Under the pieces are notes generated by a model. It had not been told where the DNA came from. It ran no database searches and saw only the letters and a program-made list of their open reading frames with translations. From contig CAIOTH010000042.1 of assembly GCA_903861145.1 (NCBI GenBank), positions 34,236 to 98,235 of the forward strand: a stretch of DNA of 64,000 nt, in the 5' to 3' direction. Below are positions 24,588-33,656 of this stretch, one piece after another (the stretch's first letter is position 1; each line of letters starts with the position of its first letter). This DNA comes from an uncultured Bacteroidota bacterium (lineage in GTDB: Bacteria; Bacteroidota; Bacteroidia; Chitinophagales; LD1). The position numbers and the translations under genes are program-made.

Positions 24588-25877
24588 ATGAAACCATTCT
24601 CTTTGCTGTGCATTGCTTTGTTAAGCTGTGCTCAATCTTTTGCCTACACACATATTGTATCGTGCCAGCTATTTAAAACAGTTACCAGGGAAGAGTTTAA
24701 GGCCAGCCTTAAAAAAAGGCATTTGCCCAAGGCCATGGTACCTGCGCATTATACCGTTGATGTGTATGATATTACTTATTACACTAAATGGCATGATGGC
24801 AGCACTATTAAAGCAAGCGGTTTATACTTTGTGCCGCGGAATACAAAAAAGCCGATGCCCGAATTGATTTATCACCATGGCACGCGTACAAATAAGGGAC
24901 GCAACCAGCGCCTGGGAGGGGAGGAGAACATTTGTTTGGGCTTGGCTATGGATGGCTATGCGGTTACGATGCCTGATTATATTGGCCTGGGTAATGGCGA
25001 TAAATTCCATTTATATCAGCATGCGGAGAGTATGGGGCAGGCTGCCGTAGATATGCTTTTTGCAACGCGCGAATTGAATGACTCGATGAAACTGAGCACT
25101 AATGGGATGCTTTTTTTAACCGGTTATTCAGAAGGGGGATATGGCACACTGGCTACACAAAAACTGATACAAGATAAGTATGCAGATAAGATTCATGTAA
25201 CGGCTTCATCGCCTATGAGCGGGGCATATGATATGTGCGGGGTGCAAGGTGAGGTGATGTTTAAAACCTATACGCGCCCGCACTACTTGCCGTATTTGTT
25301 ACGGGGATACAATGAGGTTTACAATTTTATGCCCGACATCAATGTGATATATAAACACCCTTACGATTCAATTATATCGGCGTATTTTGATAACAAGCAC
25401 AGCATGGACCAAATTGACAACGTGTTGCCGCATATACCCAGCCAAATGCTAAAGGATAGTTTTGTAAACCTGTATGTGCATGACCCTACGTTTCCGTTAA
25501 ATGTGGCCTTGAAAACTAATAGCCTATGTGATTGGAAGCCTGAGGCACCTGTGCAGATATGCTTTTGCGATAGTGATGAGCAGGTTACCCCTAAAAATGC
25601 TAAAGTTGCTTACAAAACTATGGTAGCCAACGGTGCGCAATACGTTACCCTTCGCAGAGCGGGAATTAACTTTACGCATACGCGCTGTGCTATGATTTCG
25701 ATTCTTTACACCAAAATGTATTTCGATACTTTTTTACATGGCAGTAAGCACGGTGGCAAAGGCAGCGCCGGCCAACGGTTTATGGCTGATATAGCCAAAA
25801 TTGTTGTGAAGAAGATGGGTAATAAAAGTAAACATGGTGGTGATGAGCATGAACACCATAGGGAGCATCAGAGTTAA
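24588..25877 (+). CDS. Secreted alpha/beta hydrolase, paralogue 2
   Basis: The 429-aa protein has a signal peptide (likely cleaved after SFA) and the same hydrolase core as 21540-22808: DGSTIKASG, HHGTRT, PDYIGLGNGD, elbow GYSEGGYGT, late Asp in CDSDEQVTP and His in FTHTRC. It differs by a His-rich C-terminal tail (GGDEHEHHREHQS), which could bind metal. The tail is absent from paralogue 1. The ArsC/Spx-like gene follows 31 bp downstream on the same strand. Confidence 0.85.
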   Translation: MKPFSLLCIALLSCAQSFAYTHIVSCQLFKTVTREEFKASLKKRHLPKAMVPAHYTVDVYDITYYTKWHDGSTIKASGLYFVPRNTKKPMPELIYHHGTRTNKGRNQRLGGEENICLGLAMDGYAVTMPDYIGLGNGDKFHLYQHAESMGQAAVDMLFATRELNDSMKLSTNGMLFLTGYSEGGYGTLATQKLIQDKYADKIHVTASSPMSGAYDMCGVQGEVMFKTYTRPHYLPYLLRGYNEVYNFMPDINVIYKHPYDSIISAYFDNKHSMDQIDNVLPHIPSQMLKDSFVNLYVHDPTFPLNVALKTNSLCDWKPEAPVQICFCDSDEQVTPKNAKVAYKTMVANGAQYVTLRRAGINFTHTRCAMISILYTKMYFDTFLHGSKHGGKGSAGQRFMADIAKIVVKKMGNKSKHGGDEHEHHREHQS

Positions 25878-25908
25878 GGATAAATAATATGGCAAGCTAA
25901 ATTGAAGC

Positions 25909-26250
25909 ATGATTAAAATATACGGCATTAAAAACTGCGATACTATGCAGAAGGCTATGAAATGGCTGGATGCTAAAAAGGTGAAGTACGAGTTTCATAA
26001 TTATAAAGAATCGGGTATTGATAAGGCAACATTGCAAACCTGGCTCCAGCATTTTGCTACTGATAAACTGATTAATACCAAAGGCACAACTTACCGCGCT
26101 TTAGATGAAAAGGCAAGCATCTCTAATAAGACCGAAGCTATTGCACTGATGATGAATAATACTTCACTTATTAAACGGCCGGTTTGGGATTTTGGCAAGG
26201 GCAAATTCTTTTTAGGTTGGGATGAAAAGGAAGTGGCGAAGTTGATTTAG
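25909..26250 (+). CDS. ArsC/Spx/YffB family thioredoxin-fold protein
   Basis: The 113-aa protein has the ArsC-family fold: IKIYGIKNCDTMQKAMKWL with a single N-terminal Cys at the active position, a YKESGIDKATLQTWL helix and the SLIKRPVWDF segment with the conserved RP. This matches YffB/Spx-like reductases, which include glutathione-dependent arsenate reductases and transcription-interacting Spx proteins; which it is cannot be told. Its stop overlaps the stop of the convergent oxygenase gene by 4 bp. Confidence 0.88.
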   Translation: MIKIYGIKNCDTMQKAMKWLDAKKVKYEFHNYKESGIDKATLQTWLQHFATDKLINTKGTTYRALDEKASISNKTEAIALMMNNTSLIKRPVWDFGKGKFFLGWDEKEVAKLI

Positions 26251-26843
26251 TTCTTAATTGTAAACCAGCCTGTAATACTCATCCGTGCTTTATTGGACAG
26301 AAGAACCTCGTGTTCTAACTCGCTGCTTTTAAAGAAAACGCTTTTCCCATCGCTTGGCGGTATGTTTTGTTTTGTGCCGTTTTGGTGCACACATAATTGA
26401 CCACCGTCCTCTTCTTTCCAGTCAGCATTTAAGTAAGTAATCATCGAGAACTGGCGTACGCTGTTGTTTTTAAATTGGTCTACATGCTTTTTGTAAAAAC
26501 TGCCAATGGGGTATAGGGCGTAATGAAATTCATAGCCCGTAATGCCGGTGTAGCAAGTGGCATTTAGGTAGGTCACGAACTCATCCATTAAGTCAAAGAA
26601 ATTATTTTCATGTGTGTCGTTATGCTCGCGATCGAGCCAGTAAATCATATCGCCACGAACGGCTTTATCTTGTGTTGCCAGGGCATCGTTACCGGTACCG
26701 GCATTTTGTAGTTGCTTTTCGGCAAACAGGCGAAGCAGGTTTTCTTTTAGGTGTGCGGCAAGCTTTATATTCAGGAAATTTTGGGTAATGCCTATTTTAT
26801 CTTGTATAAAACTATCGATAAGGGTATCAAAACTATTTTGCAA
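26247..26843 (-). CDS. 2-oxoglutarate/Fe(II)-dependent oxygenase (prolyl-4-hydroxylase-like)
   Basis: The 198-aa protein carries the 2OG-Fe(II) iron ligands HVD (H-x-D) and the later His in ELEHEV, plus a downstream basic residue (KARMSITGWF) for 2-oxoglutarate. The strands FHYALYPIGSFYKKHVD and ITYLNADWKEEDGGQL are typical of the P4H-like subfamily. The start is a TTG at 26843; an upstream ATG is out of frame. It opens toward a 441-bp noncoding stretch. Confidence 0.82.
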   Translation of the reverse strand: MQNSFDTLIDSFIQDKIGITQNFLNIKLAAHLKENLLRLFAEKQLQNAGTGNDALATQDKAVRGDMIYWLDREHNDTHENNFFDLMDEFVTYLNATCYTGITGYEFHYALYPIGSFYKKHVDQFKNNSVRQFSMITYLNADWKEEDGGQLCVHQNGTKQNIPPSDGKSVFFKSSELEHEVLLSNKARMSITGWFTIKN

Positions 26844-27284
26844 TGAGCATAACTGAGTGCGGTATTTGGCTGATTGCCGATGTGGTTAAAGGTAGGGTTT
26901 AATTCCGTTTGGTTTGGGTGGTGATTTAGGTAGGGAAGTTATCCGCACCCCAGACAAGTTGGTAATTGATGCTTTAAATTTGTATAGAATTGGTGTTTTG
27001 AGTTTGAATAGGTGTGGAGGGAAAGGCGTTATGTTGCAATTATGGGATTACAACAAATATGATGAAAACCGGGTTACACATTTTTTTAAGTGAAATATGA
27101 ATGGAGATAACTTAATTTATTTATAATCAATAAGTTATGAAAATTCGATTTTAAAAAAGTACACAAAAGTACACCGAATTCAGTTTTAAACCGGTTACGT
27201 TATACTTACAAAGGCTTAGACATTGGTTATGGCCTCTTTATCTCCCTTCAATTGCTATATTTGCCGCGCTAAAAAATAAGATAC
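26844..27284. other. Noncoding region between divergent 2OG oxygenase and ychF genes
   Basis: The 441-bp gap holds no convincing gene or tRNA. Visible items are an imperfect inverted repeat (ATAACTTA at 27107-27114 and TAAGTTAT at 27131-27138), an exact 10-bp direct repeat AAAAGTACAC at 27155-27174, and a TATATTTG box at 27256-27263 that resembles the Bacteroidota -7 element ahead of ychF. No matching TTG -33 box is present at the usual spacing. Confidence 0.5.
27155..27174. repeat. Exact direct repeat AAAAGTACAC, two copies
   Basis: The 10-bp unit occurs twice in a row, about 110 bp before the ychF start. The period of one helical turn suggests a regulator site, but no known box is recognised. 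Confidence 0.45.
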
Positions 27285-28382
27285 ATGGGTTTGCAATGTG
27301 GAATTGTCGGTCTTCCGAACGTGGGTAAGTCAACTTTATTTAATGCTTTATCATCGGCCAAAGCGCAGGCGGCTAACTTTCCGTTTTGCACTATTGACCC
27401 TAATATAGGTGTAGTTACGGTGCCCGATAAGCGCTTAAACAAGCTGGAGGAGATAGTAAAGCCTCAGAAGGTAGTGCCTACAGTTATTGAGTTTGTTGAT
27501 ATTGCCGGCCTGGTAAAAGGTGCCAGCAAAGGCGAAGGATTGGGTAACCAGTTTTTGGGTAATATCCGTACGGTTGATGCTATCATCCATGTATTGCGCT
27601 GCTTTGAAGACCCCAACATTATACACGTTGATGGTTCAGTAAACCCAGTGCGCGATAAGGAAATCATTGACACCGAATTGCAGTTAAAAGACCTGGAAAG
27701 TGTTGAGAAGAAGCTGGAGAAGCAGAAAAAGATGTCGAAAACCGGCGATAAGGAAGTGTTGAAAGGAGTGGAGGTGCTGGATATTTTCAAGAGGCATCTT
27801 GAAAGCGGCCAATCGGCCCGGAAAGCACCTGTGGCACCTGAGGATTTTAGATTTGTGGAAGAGTTACAATTGCTTACCGCCAAGCCTGTAATTTATTGTT
27901 GCAACGTTGATGAAGCTAGTGTTGTAAAAGGCAACGACTTTGTTGAGGAGGTAAAAAAAGCTGTTTCGAGCGAAAACGCCGAAGTAGTTATAATATCGGC
28001 GGCCATTGAGGCTGAAATTGCAGTTTTAGAAAGTGCGGAAGACAGAGATGCATTTTTAGCAGACCTTGGTTTAGAAGAAACAGGCCTTTACCGCCTTATA
28101 AACGCTGCTTACCATTTGTTGAATCTGCAAACTTATTTTACTGCAGGTGTTAAAGAAGTAAGGGCATGGACGATACATAAAGGCGATAAAGCCCCGCAGG
28201 CAGCAGGTGTTATACACAGCGATTTTGAAAGAGGTTTTATACGTGCCGAGGTAATGGGTTACAATGATTTTGTTCAGTACAAATCAGAAGCAGCTTGCCG
28301 CGCAGTTGGCAAACTGCGGTCTGAAGGGAAAGAATACATCGTTCATGATGGCGATATCATGAATTTCCTGTTCAATGTTTAA
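27285..28382 (+). CDS. ychF: Redox-regulated ribosome-associated ATPase YchF/OLA1
   Basis: YchF is a universally conserved Obg-related P-loop protein that hydrolyses ATP and associates with ribosomes. The 365-aa protein has G1 GLPNVGKST at residues 8-16, the G2 region FPFCTIDPN, G3 (DIAGLVKGA), the central coiled helical arm and a C-terminal TGS-like domain (...AVGKLRSEGKEYIVHDGDIMNFLFNV). Length and motifs match the family closely. Start ATG at 27285, preceded by a TATATTTG box. Confidence 0.97.
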   Translation: MGLQCGIVGLPNVGKSTLFNALSSAKAQAANFPFCTIDPNIGVVTVPDKRLNKLEEIVKPQKVVPTVIEFVDIAGLVKGASKGEGLGNQFLGNIRTVDAIIHVLRCFEDPNIIHVDGSVNPVRDKEIIDTELQLKDLESVEKKLEKQKKMSKTGDKEVLKGVEVLDIFKRHLESGQSARKAPVAPEDFRFVEELQLLTAKPVIYCCNVDEASVVKGNDFVEEVKKAVSSENAEVVIISAAIEAEIAVLESAEDRDAFLADLGLEETGLYRLINAAYHLLNLQTYFTAGVKEVRAWTIHKGDKAPQAAGVIHSDFERGFIRAEVMGYNDFVQYKSEAACRAVGKLRSEGKEYIVHDGDIMNFLFNV

Positions 28383-28475
28383 TAAACATTTGGGCATAAA
28401 TATTTTATAGGCATACAATCTGTGGTTTGTATTTTAGTTCGTATCTTTAACCTACCAAAAAATTAAAAAAGAAGC

Positions 28476-31280
28476 ATGAAGAAATTTGTCCTCGCCTCGG
28501 TAATTTTAGTTTCCATCCTTTGTTCGGTTAAGGTTAACGCACAATATTGTGGTGGTTCAGGCTCAAGCATTTGTAGTACTGCAGGCAGTCCTTTAACGGC
28601 TGAAGGCTTTTATCCGGATGAAAGAAACTTACCCTGCGTAATTGATGGGCAGTTTTATGATACGGTTATTCAAATACGCACCCCTTCTCAGGTTACCCAG
28701 GGGGGGAGCAGCTATACGTTAAGTTATATTACGCTTACATCGGTTACCAATTTGCCATGCGGTTTGTGCTGGCAACTGGGCGACCCAAACAACCAAATAC
28801 AAGGTAATGCCGATGGTTGTATGCGTGTTAAAGGTACCAGCTATGATGCCCCCGGTGAATACCTGATGAATATTATTGTTGATGCAACTGTTAGTATTGG
28901 AGGTTTTCCATATACCGTTAGCGGGCAAAATTTGTCATCGCAAGGGTTGAAGTTTTTTGCGCGTGTGCAACTGCCGGGGGGTACATGTGTGGCAATTGAT
29001 ACACTCGCGGCAGGAAACACAGCATCTACCGCAGGTAATATTTCTATTCCAAGTATTTCTGGGCCAACCTCGCTTTGTACAGGTGGTAATGGAACTTTAA
29101 CCGCAGGTGGCGGCACATATTACGGCTACGTATGGTCAACCGGTGCGCAAACTAATTCGATTAATGTTACACAATCGGGCACCTATACAGTTACCGTTTA
29201 CGAAAACTGCACTACTGCAACCGCTTCGCAAACTGTAACGGTATCATCTGGCCCAACAGTTACTATTACGCCTCCCGCAACTATTTGCTCGGGTACACCC
29301 ACTACACTTACTGCAACCGGAGGAGGAACCTATCATTGGAGTAACGGAGCCTCAAGCGCAGCTATCACAGTATCGCCAAGCAGCAATACAAATTATTCTG
29401 TTACTGTAACCAGCGGATCAAACTGCAGTGCCAGTTCATCTACTTCGCTTACTGTAAATACTTCGCCTACGGTGTCAATATCGCCACTTACAGATACCGT
29501 TTGCGCCGCATCTCCAACCACGCTTACTGCTACGGGAACGGGGACATTTAGCTGGAGCAGTGGTGCCACTACTGCAGCGGCTACTGTTTCGCCAATATCA
29601 ACTACAGTTTATACTGTAACAATTACCAGTTCGGGCAATTGTACTGCAACTGCATCTCGCGCGGTTGTTGTAAATTCTTCAAACGCTACTATTAGTGCTA
29701 CCGGCCCTACTACATTCTGTACGGGTGGTAGCGTTGGATTAAAGGTCGATTCATCTTTTGCTACTTACAACTGGAGCACCGGGGCCACTACCTCAACTAT
29801 AACTGTAAATACCGCGGGTACTTACGATGCAACGGTTACTAAAAACGGTTGCACGGGAGTATCGAACTCAATTGTTGTTTCGGTTGGCAGTAATTTATCT
29901 CCAACAATTTCAGCCAATCCTACACTAAATATTTGTCCGGGTGGACACACTACGCTTGATGCGGGCCAGGGTTATACAACCTATGCCTGGAGCGGTGGCG
30001 GTGGCACCCACGAGACGGCGGTTGTTAGTGCCGGTGGCGTTTACACTGTAACCGTATCTCAAGGCACTTGTTCAGGTTCAGCATCTGCAACGGTTGTTGT
30101 AGGTAATTTCCCGTTAACAGTAAATATTACACCAGCAGGCCCGATTACAACCTGTGCATCTGATACGGTGATTTTAAATGCCGGAAGTGGTTTTGCTTCG
30201 TATGCATGGAGTAACGGAAGCCAGATTGCAACCAGCCAGGTAACGAACTCAGGCCCTTATATAGTGACTGTAACTAAAAACGCCTGTATTGGTATTGATA
30301 CCGTACAGGTAACGGTTAATTCTACACCGGTACCGGTGATTTCGCCAGCCGGGCCGCTTGTTAAGTGTTCGAATGATACAGTGATACTTGATGCGGGTTC
30401 GGGTTTTGATGCTTATTTATGGACTAACGGCGCAACAACTCAAACTATACAACCCACGGCAAACGGAACGTATGGTGTTACGGTTACTCAAACGGCTTGC
30501 CCGGGTGGAGCAAACGCACAGGTAAGTGTAACATTTAATAATGCTCCCGCTCCGGTTATATCGCCGGCGGGTAATATTAGCGTATGTAGTGGTACCGGTG
30601 GGGTGCAATTAGACGCAGGTACAGGTTATTCAACTTATTCATGGACCAATGGCGCTACAACTGAAACCATAAACGTTAGTACCGCAGGCCCTTATAATGT
30701 AACTGTAACACAGGGTAATTGCAGCGGGGCTGCTGTTGCCAGCAATGTGAGTGTTGTAGCAAGGCCTAATGCCAATATTGGCACGCCGGTATCATCTAAC
30801 GGAACGGCAGTTTTAACGGCCAGCCCGGTTGGCGCTTCTTACCAATGGTTGATGCAAACAAGCCCCAATGGTAGCTACATGGCAACTTCAAATACTACAC
30901 AAAACGATACTGTTAGTTGTGGCGATGTGATTCAATATTACACTGTAATTGCCAGTCAAAACGGATGTTCGGATACTTCGGCCGCGATTGAGGTTGTTTG
31001 TGTAGGTATTAATGAAATACCTTCTTTGGTTAAATTCAGTGTTATGCCTAACCCTGCAACGGATGTGCTTTTCGTTAATTATGAATTGAACGATAACACC
31101 AACATTAAACTGACCGTTATTGATTTAACCGGTAGAAAGGTGATGGATGTATTGAACTCAACTGAGATAAAAGGAACTCATCAACACCAGATTAAATTAA
31201 GCGAAATGTCGGCCGGTATTTACCTGTTGAACTTTGTAACTGATAACGGTAGCTTTAATACCAAATTTGTGAAGCAGTAA
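28476..31280 (+). CDS. Secreted Ig-like repeat protein with type A T9SS sorting domain
   Basis: The 934-aa protein has a signal peptide (to about residue 22), an N-terminal unique domain of about 160 residues, then eight clear and one divergent Ig-like/PKD-like repeats of 70-80 residues, each with a W[S/T]xG turn and a G-x-Y-x-VTVT ending before a Cys. The last about 80 residues are a type A T9SS sorting tail (FSVMPNPATDVLFVNY...DLTGRKV...GIYLLNF...KFVKQ). It is probably exported and attached to the cell surface, as an adhesin-like repeat protein. It lies upstream of another T9SS cargo gene and gldC. Confidence 0.92.
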   Translation: MKKFVLASVILVSILCSVKVNAQYCGGSGSSICSTAGSPLTAEGFYPDERNLPCVIDGQFYDTVIQIRTPSQVTQGGSSYTLSYITLTSVTNLPCGLCWQLGDPNNQIQGNADGCMRVKGTSYDAPGEYLMNIIVDATVSIGGFPYTVSGQNLSSQGLKFFARVQLPGGTCVAIDTLAAGNTASTAGNISIPSISGPTSLCTGGNGTLTAGGGTYYGYVWSTGAQTNSINVTQSGTYTVTVYENCTTATASQTVTVSSGPTVTITPPATICSGTPTTLTATGGGTYHWSNGASSAAITVSPSSNTNYSVTVTSGSNCSASSSTSLTVNTSPTVSISPLTDTVCAASPTTLTATGTGTFSWSSGATTAAATVSPISTTVYTVTITSSGNCTATASRAVVVNSSNATISATGPTTFCTGGSVGLKVDSSFATYNWSTGATTSTITVNTAGTYDATVTKNGCTGVSNSIVVSVGSNLSPTISANPTLNICPGGHTTLDAGQGYTTYAWSGGGGTHETAVVSAGGVYTVTVSQGTCSGSASATVVVGNFPLTVNITPAGPITTCASDTVILNAGSGFASYAWSNGSQIATSQVTNSGPYIVTVTKNACIGIDTVQVTVNSTPVPVISPAGPLVKCSNDTVILDAGSGFDAYLWTNGATTQTIQPTANGTYGVTVTQTACPGGANAQVSVTFNNAPAPVISPAGNISVCSGTGGVQLDAGTGYSTYSWTNGATTETINVSTAGPYNVTVTQGNCSGAAVASNVSVVARPNANIGTPVSSNGTAVLTASPVGASYQWLMQTSPNGSYMATSNTTQNDTVSCGDVIQYYTVIASQNGCSDTSAAIEVVCVGINEIPSLVKFSVMPNPATDVLFVNYELNDNTNIKLTVIDLTGRKVMDVLNSTEIKGTHQHQIKLSEMSAGIYLLNFVTDNGSFNTKFVKQ

Positions 31281-31331
31281 ATATGCCGGTGATACCAAGC
31301 CGGATAGATATTTGTTAAACTGTTATTTAAA

Positions 31332-31366
31332 GAAAAGCGGAGGTTGAAACTTCCGCTTTTCTTTTT
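31332..31366 (+). terminator. Rho-independent terminator after the Ig-like T9SS protein
   Basis: A 12-bp stem (31332-31343 with 31350-31361, one G-T pair, loop TTGAAA) is followed by five T. It lies just before the start of the next gene. Confidence 0.85.
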
Positions 31367-31378
31367 AGCTTTATAGTG

Positions 31379-33283
31379 ATGAAGAAATGGCTACCTATTG
31401 CATTGATGTTCATGTTTTCGTGCCAGTCGGGCCTATTGAAAGCGCAATGTTTTTCGCACCGGTATATTGATACCATCTTTCACTCGGTAAAGGTCGATAG
31501 TTTTTATTTTGGCTCGGCGGTTCCGTATCTCGGCACAAGCCCTCAAAACCTTTACTTAGATGTTTACCAACCCGCTAACGATACGGTTAAAACCCGACCG
31601 GTAATTGTATACCAGTTTGGTGGCGGCTTTGTAATAGGCTGGCGCTCTGAGCCTGATATTCCGGCGTTTTGCACCTACTTTGCCAAGCTTGGTTATGTAG
31701 TTGTTTCTATTGATTACCGGATAGGTCTAAATCCGGCTGATACTAACAGTAGTATCCGCGCATTTTATCGTGGCGTACAAGATGAGCGTTCGGCACTAAG
31801 GTTTTTGAGTCAAAATGCAACTCATTTAGGTATTGATACAACCCGCATGATATTAACCGGTACCAGTGCCGGCTGTTTTTGCGGATTTGCAAACACCTAT
31901 ATGGACCAGATTAACTGGCCGGCATGTATACATGGCATATCGGGCGACATGGCTGATTTGGGTTGCATGGATTGTTCGGGTAATACGGATTTGGGCATGC
32001 ACATACCGCGCCCCTTAGCTATGATTAATATGTGGGGTGCCATATTGGACACCAATATGATTACGGTGCCAAGAAGTATACCGACGGTTTCTTTTCAAGG
32101 CACACTTGATGACCTGGTGCCATATACATACGGGTACCCTTTTATGCTACCGGTATTTCCGAAGGTTTTTGGCGGCTTGCCAATACATGATAGGATGGCT
32201 GATATTGGTGTTTTGGAAGATTGGCATCCGTTGCTTGGTTATAGCCACGAACCTGAGTTGCTTTCGCCATGGTTAAACGATACTATTTATAATTACTCGC
32301 GCAGATTTTTGTATCCTTTACTGGTGCCCAAAACAGCACCCATTATTGGCGATTCATTGGCTTGCAAGGGGCAACAGGTAGTTTACTCGGTACCCAATAC
32401 ACCGGGTAGTTGGTATTGTTGGCAAATAACCGGTAACGGAACCATAGTTGCCTATAACGGAAGTGCCATTACAGTTGTATGGCACGATTTAGGGCCGGTT
32501 TCGGTTAACGTAATTGAAATGAATGATATTGATGCAATGGGCACGCCTGAAAACTTTACAACGCAGGTAATCGCGGACCCTGTGGCGTTGTTTACGTCGG
32601 TAGCGAACCAATTGCAGGTTACGTTTACCAATGCTTCAACTAACGCAACTACTTATTACTGGAACTTCGGAAATGGCGATACATCTATCGCTGCGAACCC
32701 GGTTGAAACTTATAACAGCGGCGGAACTTACAGGGTAACCCTCATTGCTAGTAACGGGGTATGTTCTTCGGTTTACTATAGCACTATTACGATTGACTCT
32801 TGCCCGGTGGCTAATTTTACGTATCAACTTAATGGCATGAACACTTTTCTTTATGGCGATACTACCAACACTACCGCTTATGTTTGGAATTACGGCGATG
32901 GTGATAGTGTCAGTGTAAGCTCGGTACACGTTTTTCATCAATATGCACATAGCGGTACTTATGTTGTGGTATTAAGCGTTGAAAATGCCCTTGGCTGCAA
33001 AAGCAGTGATACGGCTACCATACAGGTTGTAAATGCCGGAGTATCTAACCTGACTGATAATAACGTATCGGTAGTTTGCGATTTGCAAAATGGGTGCGAA
33101 CTTAGATTTAGTCAACAAGGGATTTGGACACTGGAAGTTTATGACCTTTTGGGGCGTAAACTAGTATCGCAACAGGTTAGCGCTGATTACATGCTAAATA
33201 CTTCAACACTTCAATCGGGTATTTATTTGCTGAAGGTTTATAACGATAACCAAAGCACCGTAAGGAAGTTTGTAAGGCAGTAA
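31379..33283 (+). CDS. Secreted alpha/beta-hydrolase (esterase) fused to PKD domains and a T9SS tail
   Basis: The 634-aa protein starts at the ATG at 31379 (a GTG lies one codon before) and has a signal peptide. Domain order: an esterase/lipase alpha/beta fold (about 40-320) with the oxyanion FGGGF, the elbow GTSAGC and a late Asp/His (DWHPLL); two PKD domains (about 400-540, YWNFGNGD and VWNYGDGD); then a type A T9SS tail (LEVYDLLGRKL...GIYLLKV...KFVRQ). This is a surface-anchored carboxylesterase-like enzyme. It may act on esters of polysaccharides or lipids outside the cell. Confidence 0.88.
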   Translation: MKKWLPIALMFMFSCQSGLLKAQCFSHRYIDTIFHSVKVDSFYFGSAVPYLGTSPQNLYLDVYQPANDTVKTRPVIVYQFGGGFVIGWRSEPDIPAFCTYFAKLGYVVVSIDYRIGLNPADTNSSIRAFYRGVQDERSALRFLSQNATHLGIDTTRMILTGTSAGCFCGFANTYMDQINWPACIHGISGDMADLGCMDCSGNTDLGMHIPRPLAMINMWGAILDTNMITVPRSIPTVSFQGTLDDLVPYTYGYPFMLPVFPKVFGGLPIHDRMADIGVLEDWHPLLGYSHEPELLSPWLNDTIYNYSRRFLYPLLVPKTAPIIGDSLACKGQQVVYSVPNTPGSWYCWQITGNGTIVAYNGSAITVVWHDLGPVSVNVIEMNDIDAMGTPENFTTQVIADPVALFTSVANQLQVTFTNASTNATTYYWNFGNGDTSIAANPVETYNSGGTYRVTLIASNGVCSSVYYSTITIDSCPVANFTYQLNGMNTFLYGDTTNTTAYVWNYGDGDSVSVSSVHVFHQYAHSGTYVVVLSVENALGCKSSDTATIQVVNAGVSNLTDNNVSVVCDLQNGCELRFSQQGIWTLEVYDLLGRKLVSQQVSADYMLNTSTLQSGIYLLKVYNDNQSTVRKFVRQ

Positions 33284-33287
33284 CAAC

Positions 33288-33638
33288 TTACTTGCCGTCC
33301 TCCCAATCAGCCGTTTTTTTGGCCAATTCTTGGGCAAACTTTTTCATTTCATCCACGGCATAAGGGTTACCTGTGGCTTTGGCATACGACTCGGTCATAG
33401 ATAGTAGGGTTTGAAAATACTGCGAGTGCATTTCATCGGTCGTCATATCGTTAGTCCAAAGGTCAATTTTGAGCGTTTCTTTTTGGTTCATGTCCCAGAT
33501 AGAGATCATAATACTTTTACAATCTCTTAACTCTTGATTTTTGGTATCAGTAGCCATCCATTTTATATCAACAGGTACATTGTTTGCGCTCATACCAATT
33601 TTGAATCTTATCTCCGAAGTTTTTGCTATTTCAGCCAT
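33288..33638 (-). CDS. gldC: Gliding motility protein GldC
   Basis: This 116-aa protein matches GldC in length and sequence (FKIGMSANNVPVDIKWMATD near residues 11-31, WTNDMTTDEMHSQYFQTLLSM in the middle and the TADWEDGK end). In Flavobacterium johnsoniae GldC supports gliding and stabilises GldB but is not essential. It is a cytoplasmic protein without signal peptide. The thioredoxin-like gene precedes it on the same strand by 18 bp. Its presence with two T9SS cargo genes is consistent with a gliding/T9SS lifestyle. Confidence 0.92.
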   Translation of the reverse strand: MAEIAKTSEIRFKIGMSANNVPVDIKWMATDTKNQELRDCKSIMISIWDMNQKETLKIDLWTNDMTTDEMHSQYFQTLLSMTESYAKATGNPYAVDEMKKFAQELAKKTADWEDGK

Positions 33639-33656
33639 GATGTTTATGTGTTTGTT

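Noticed and set aside
31344..31373. Bacteroidota promoter TTG-N19-TAGCTTTA
   Set aside because: The match overlaps the terminator hairpin and leaves almost no leader before the start codon.
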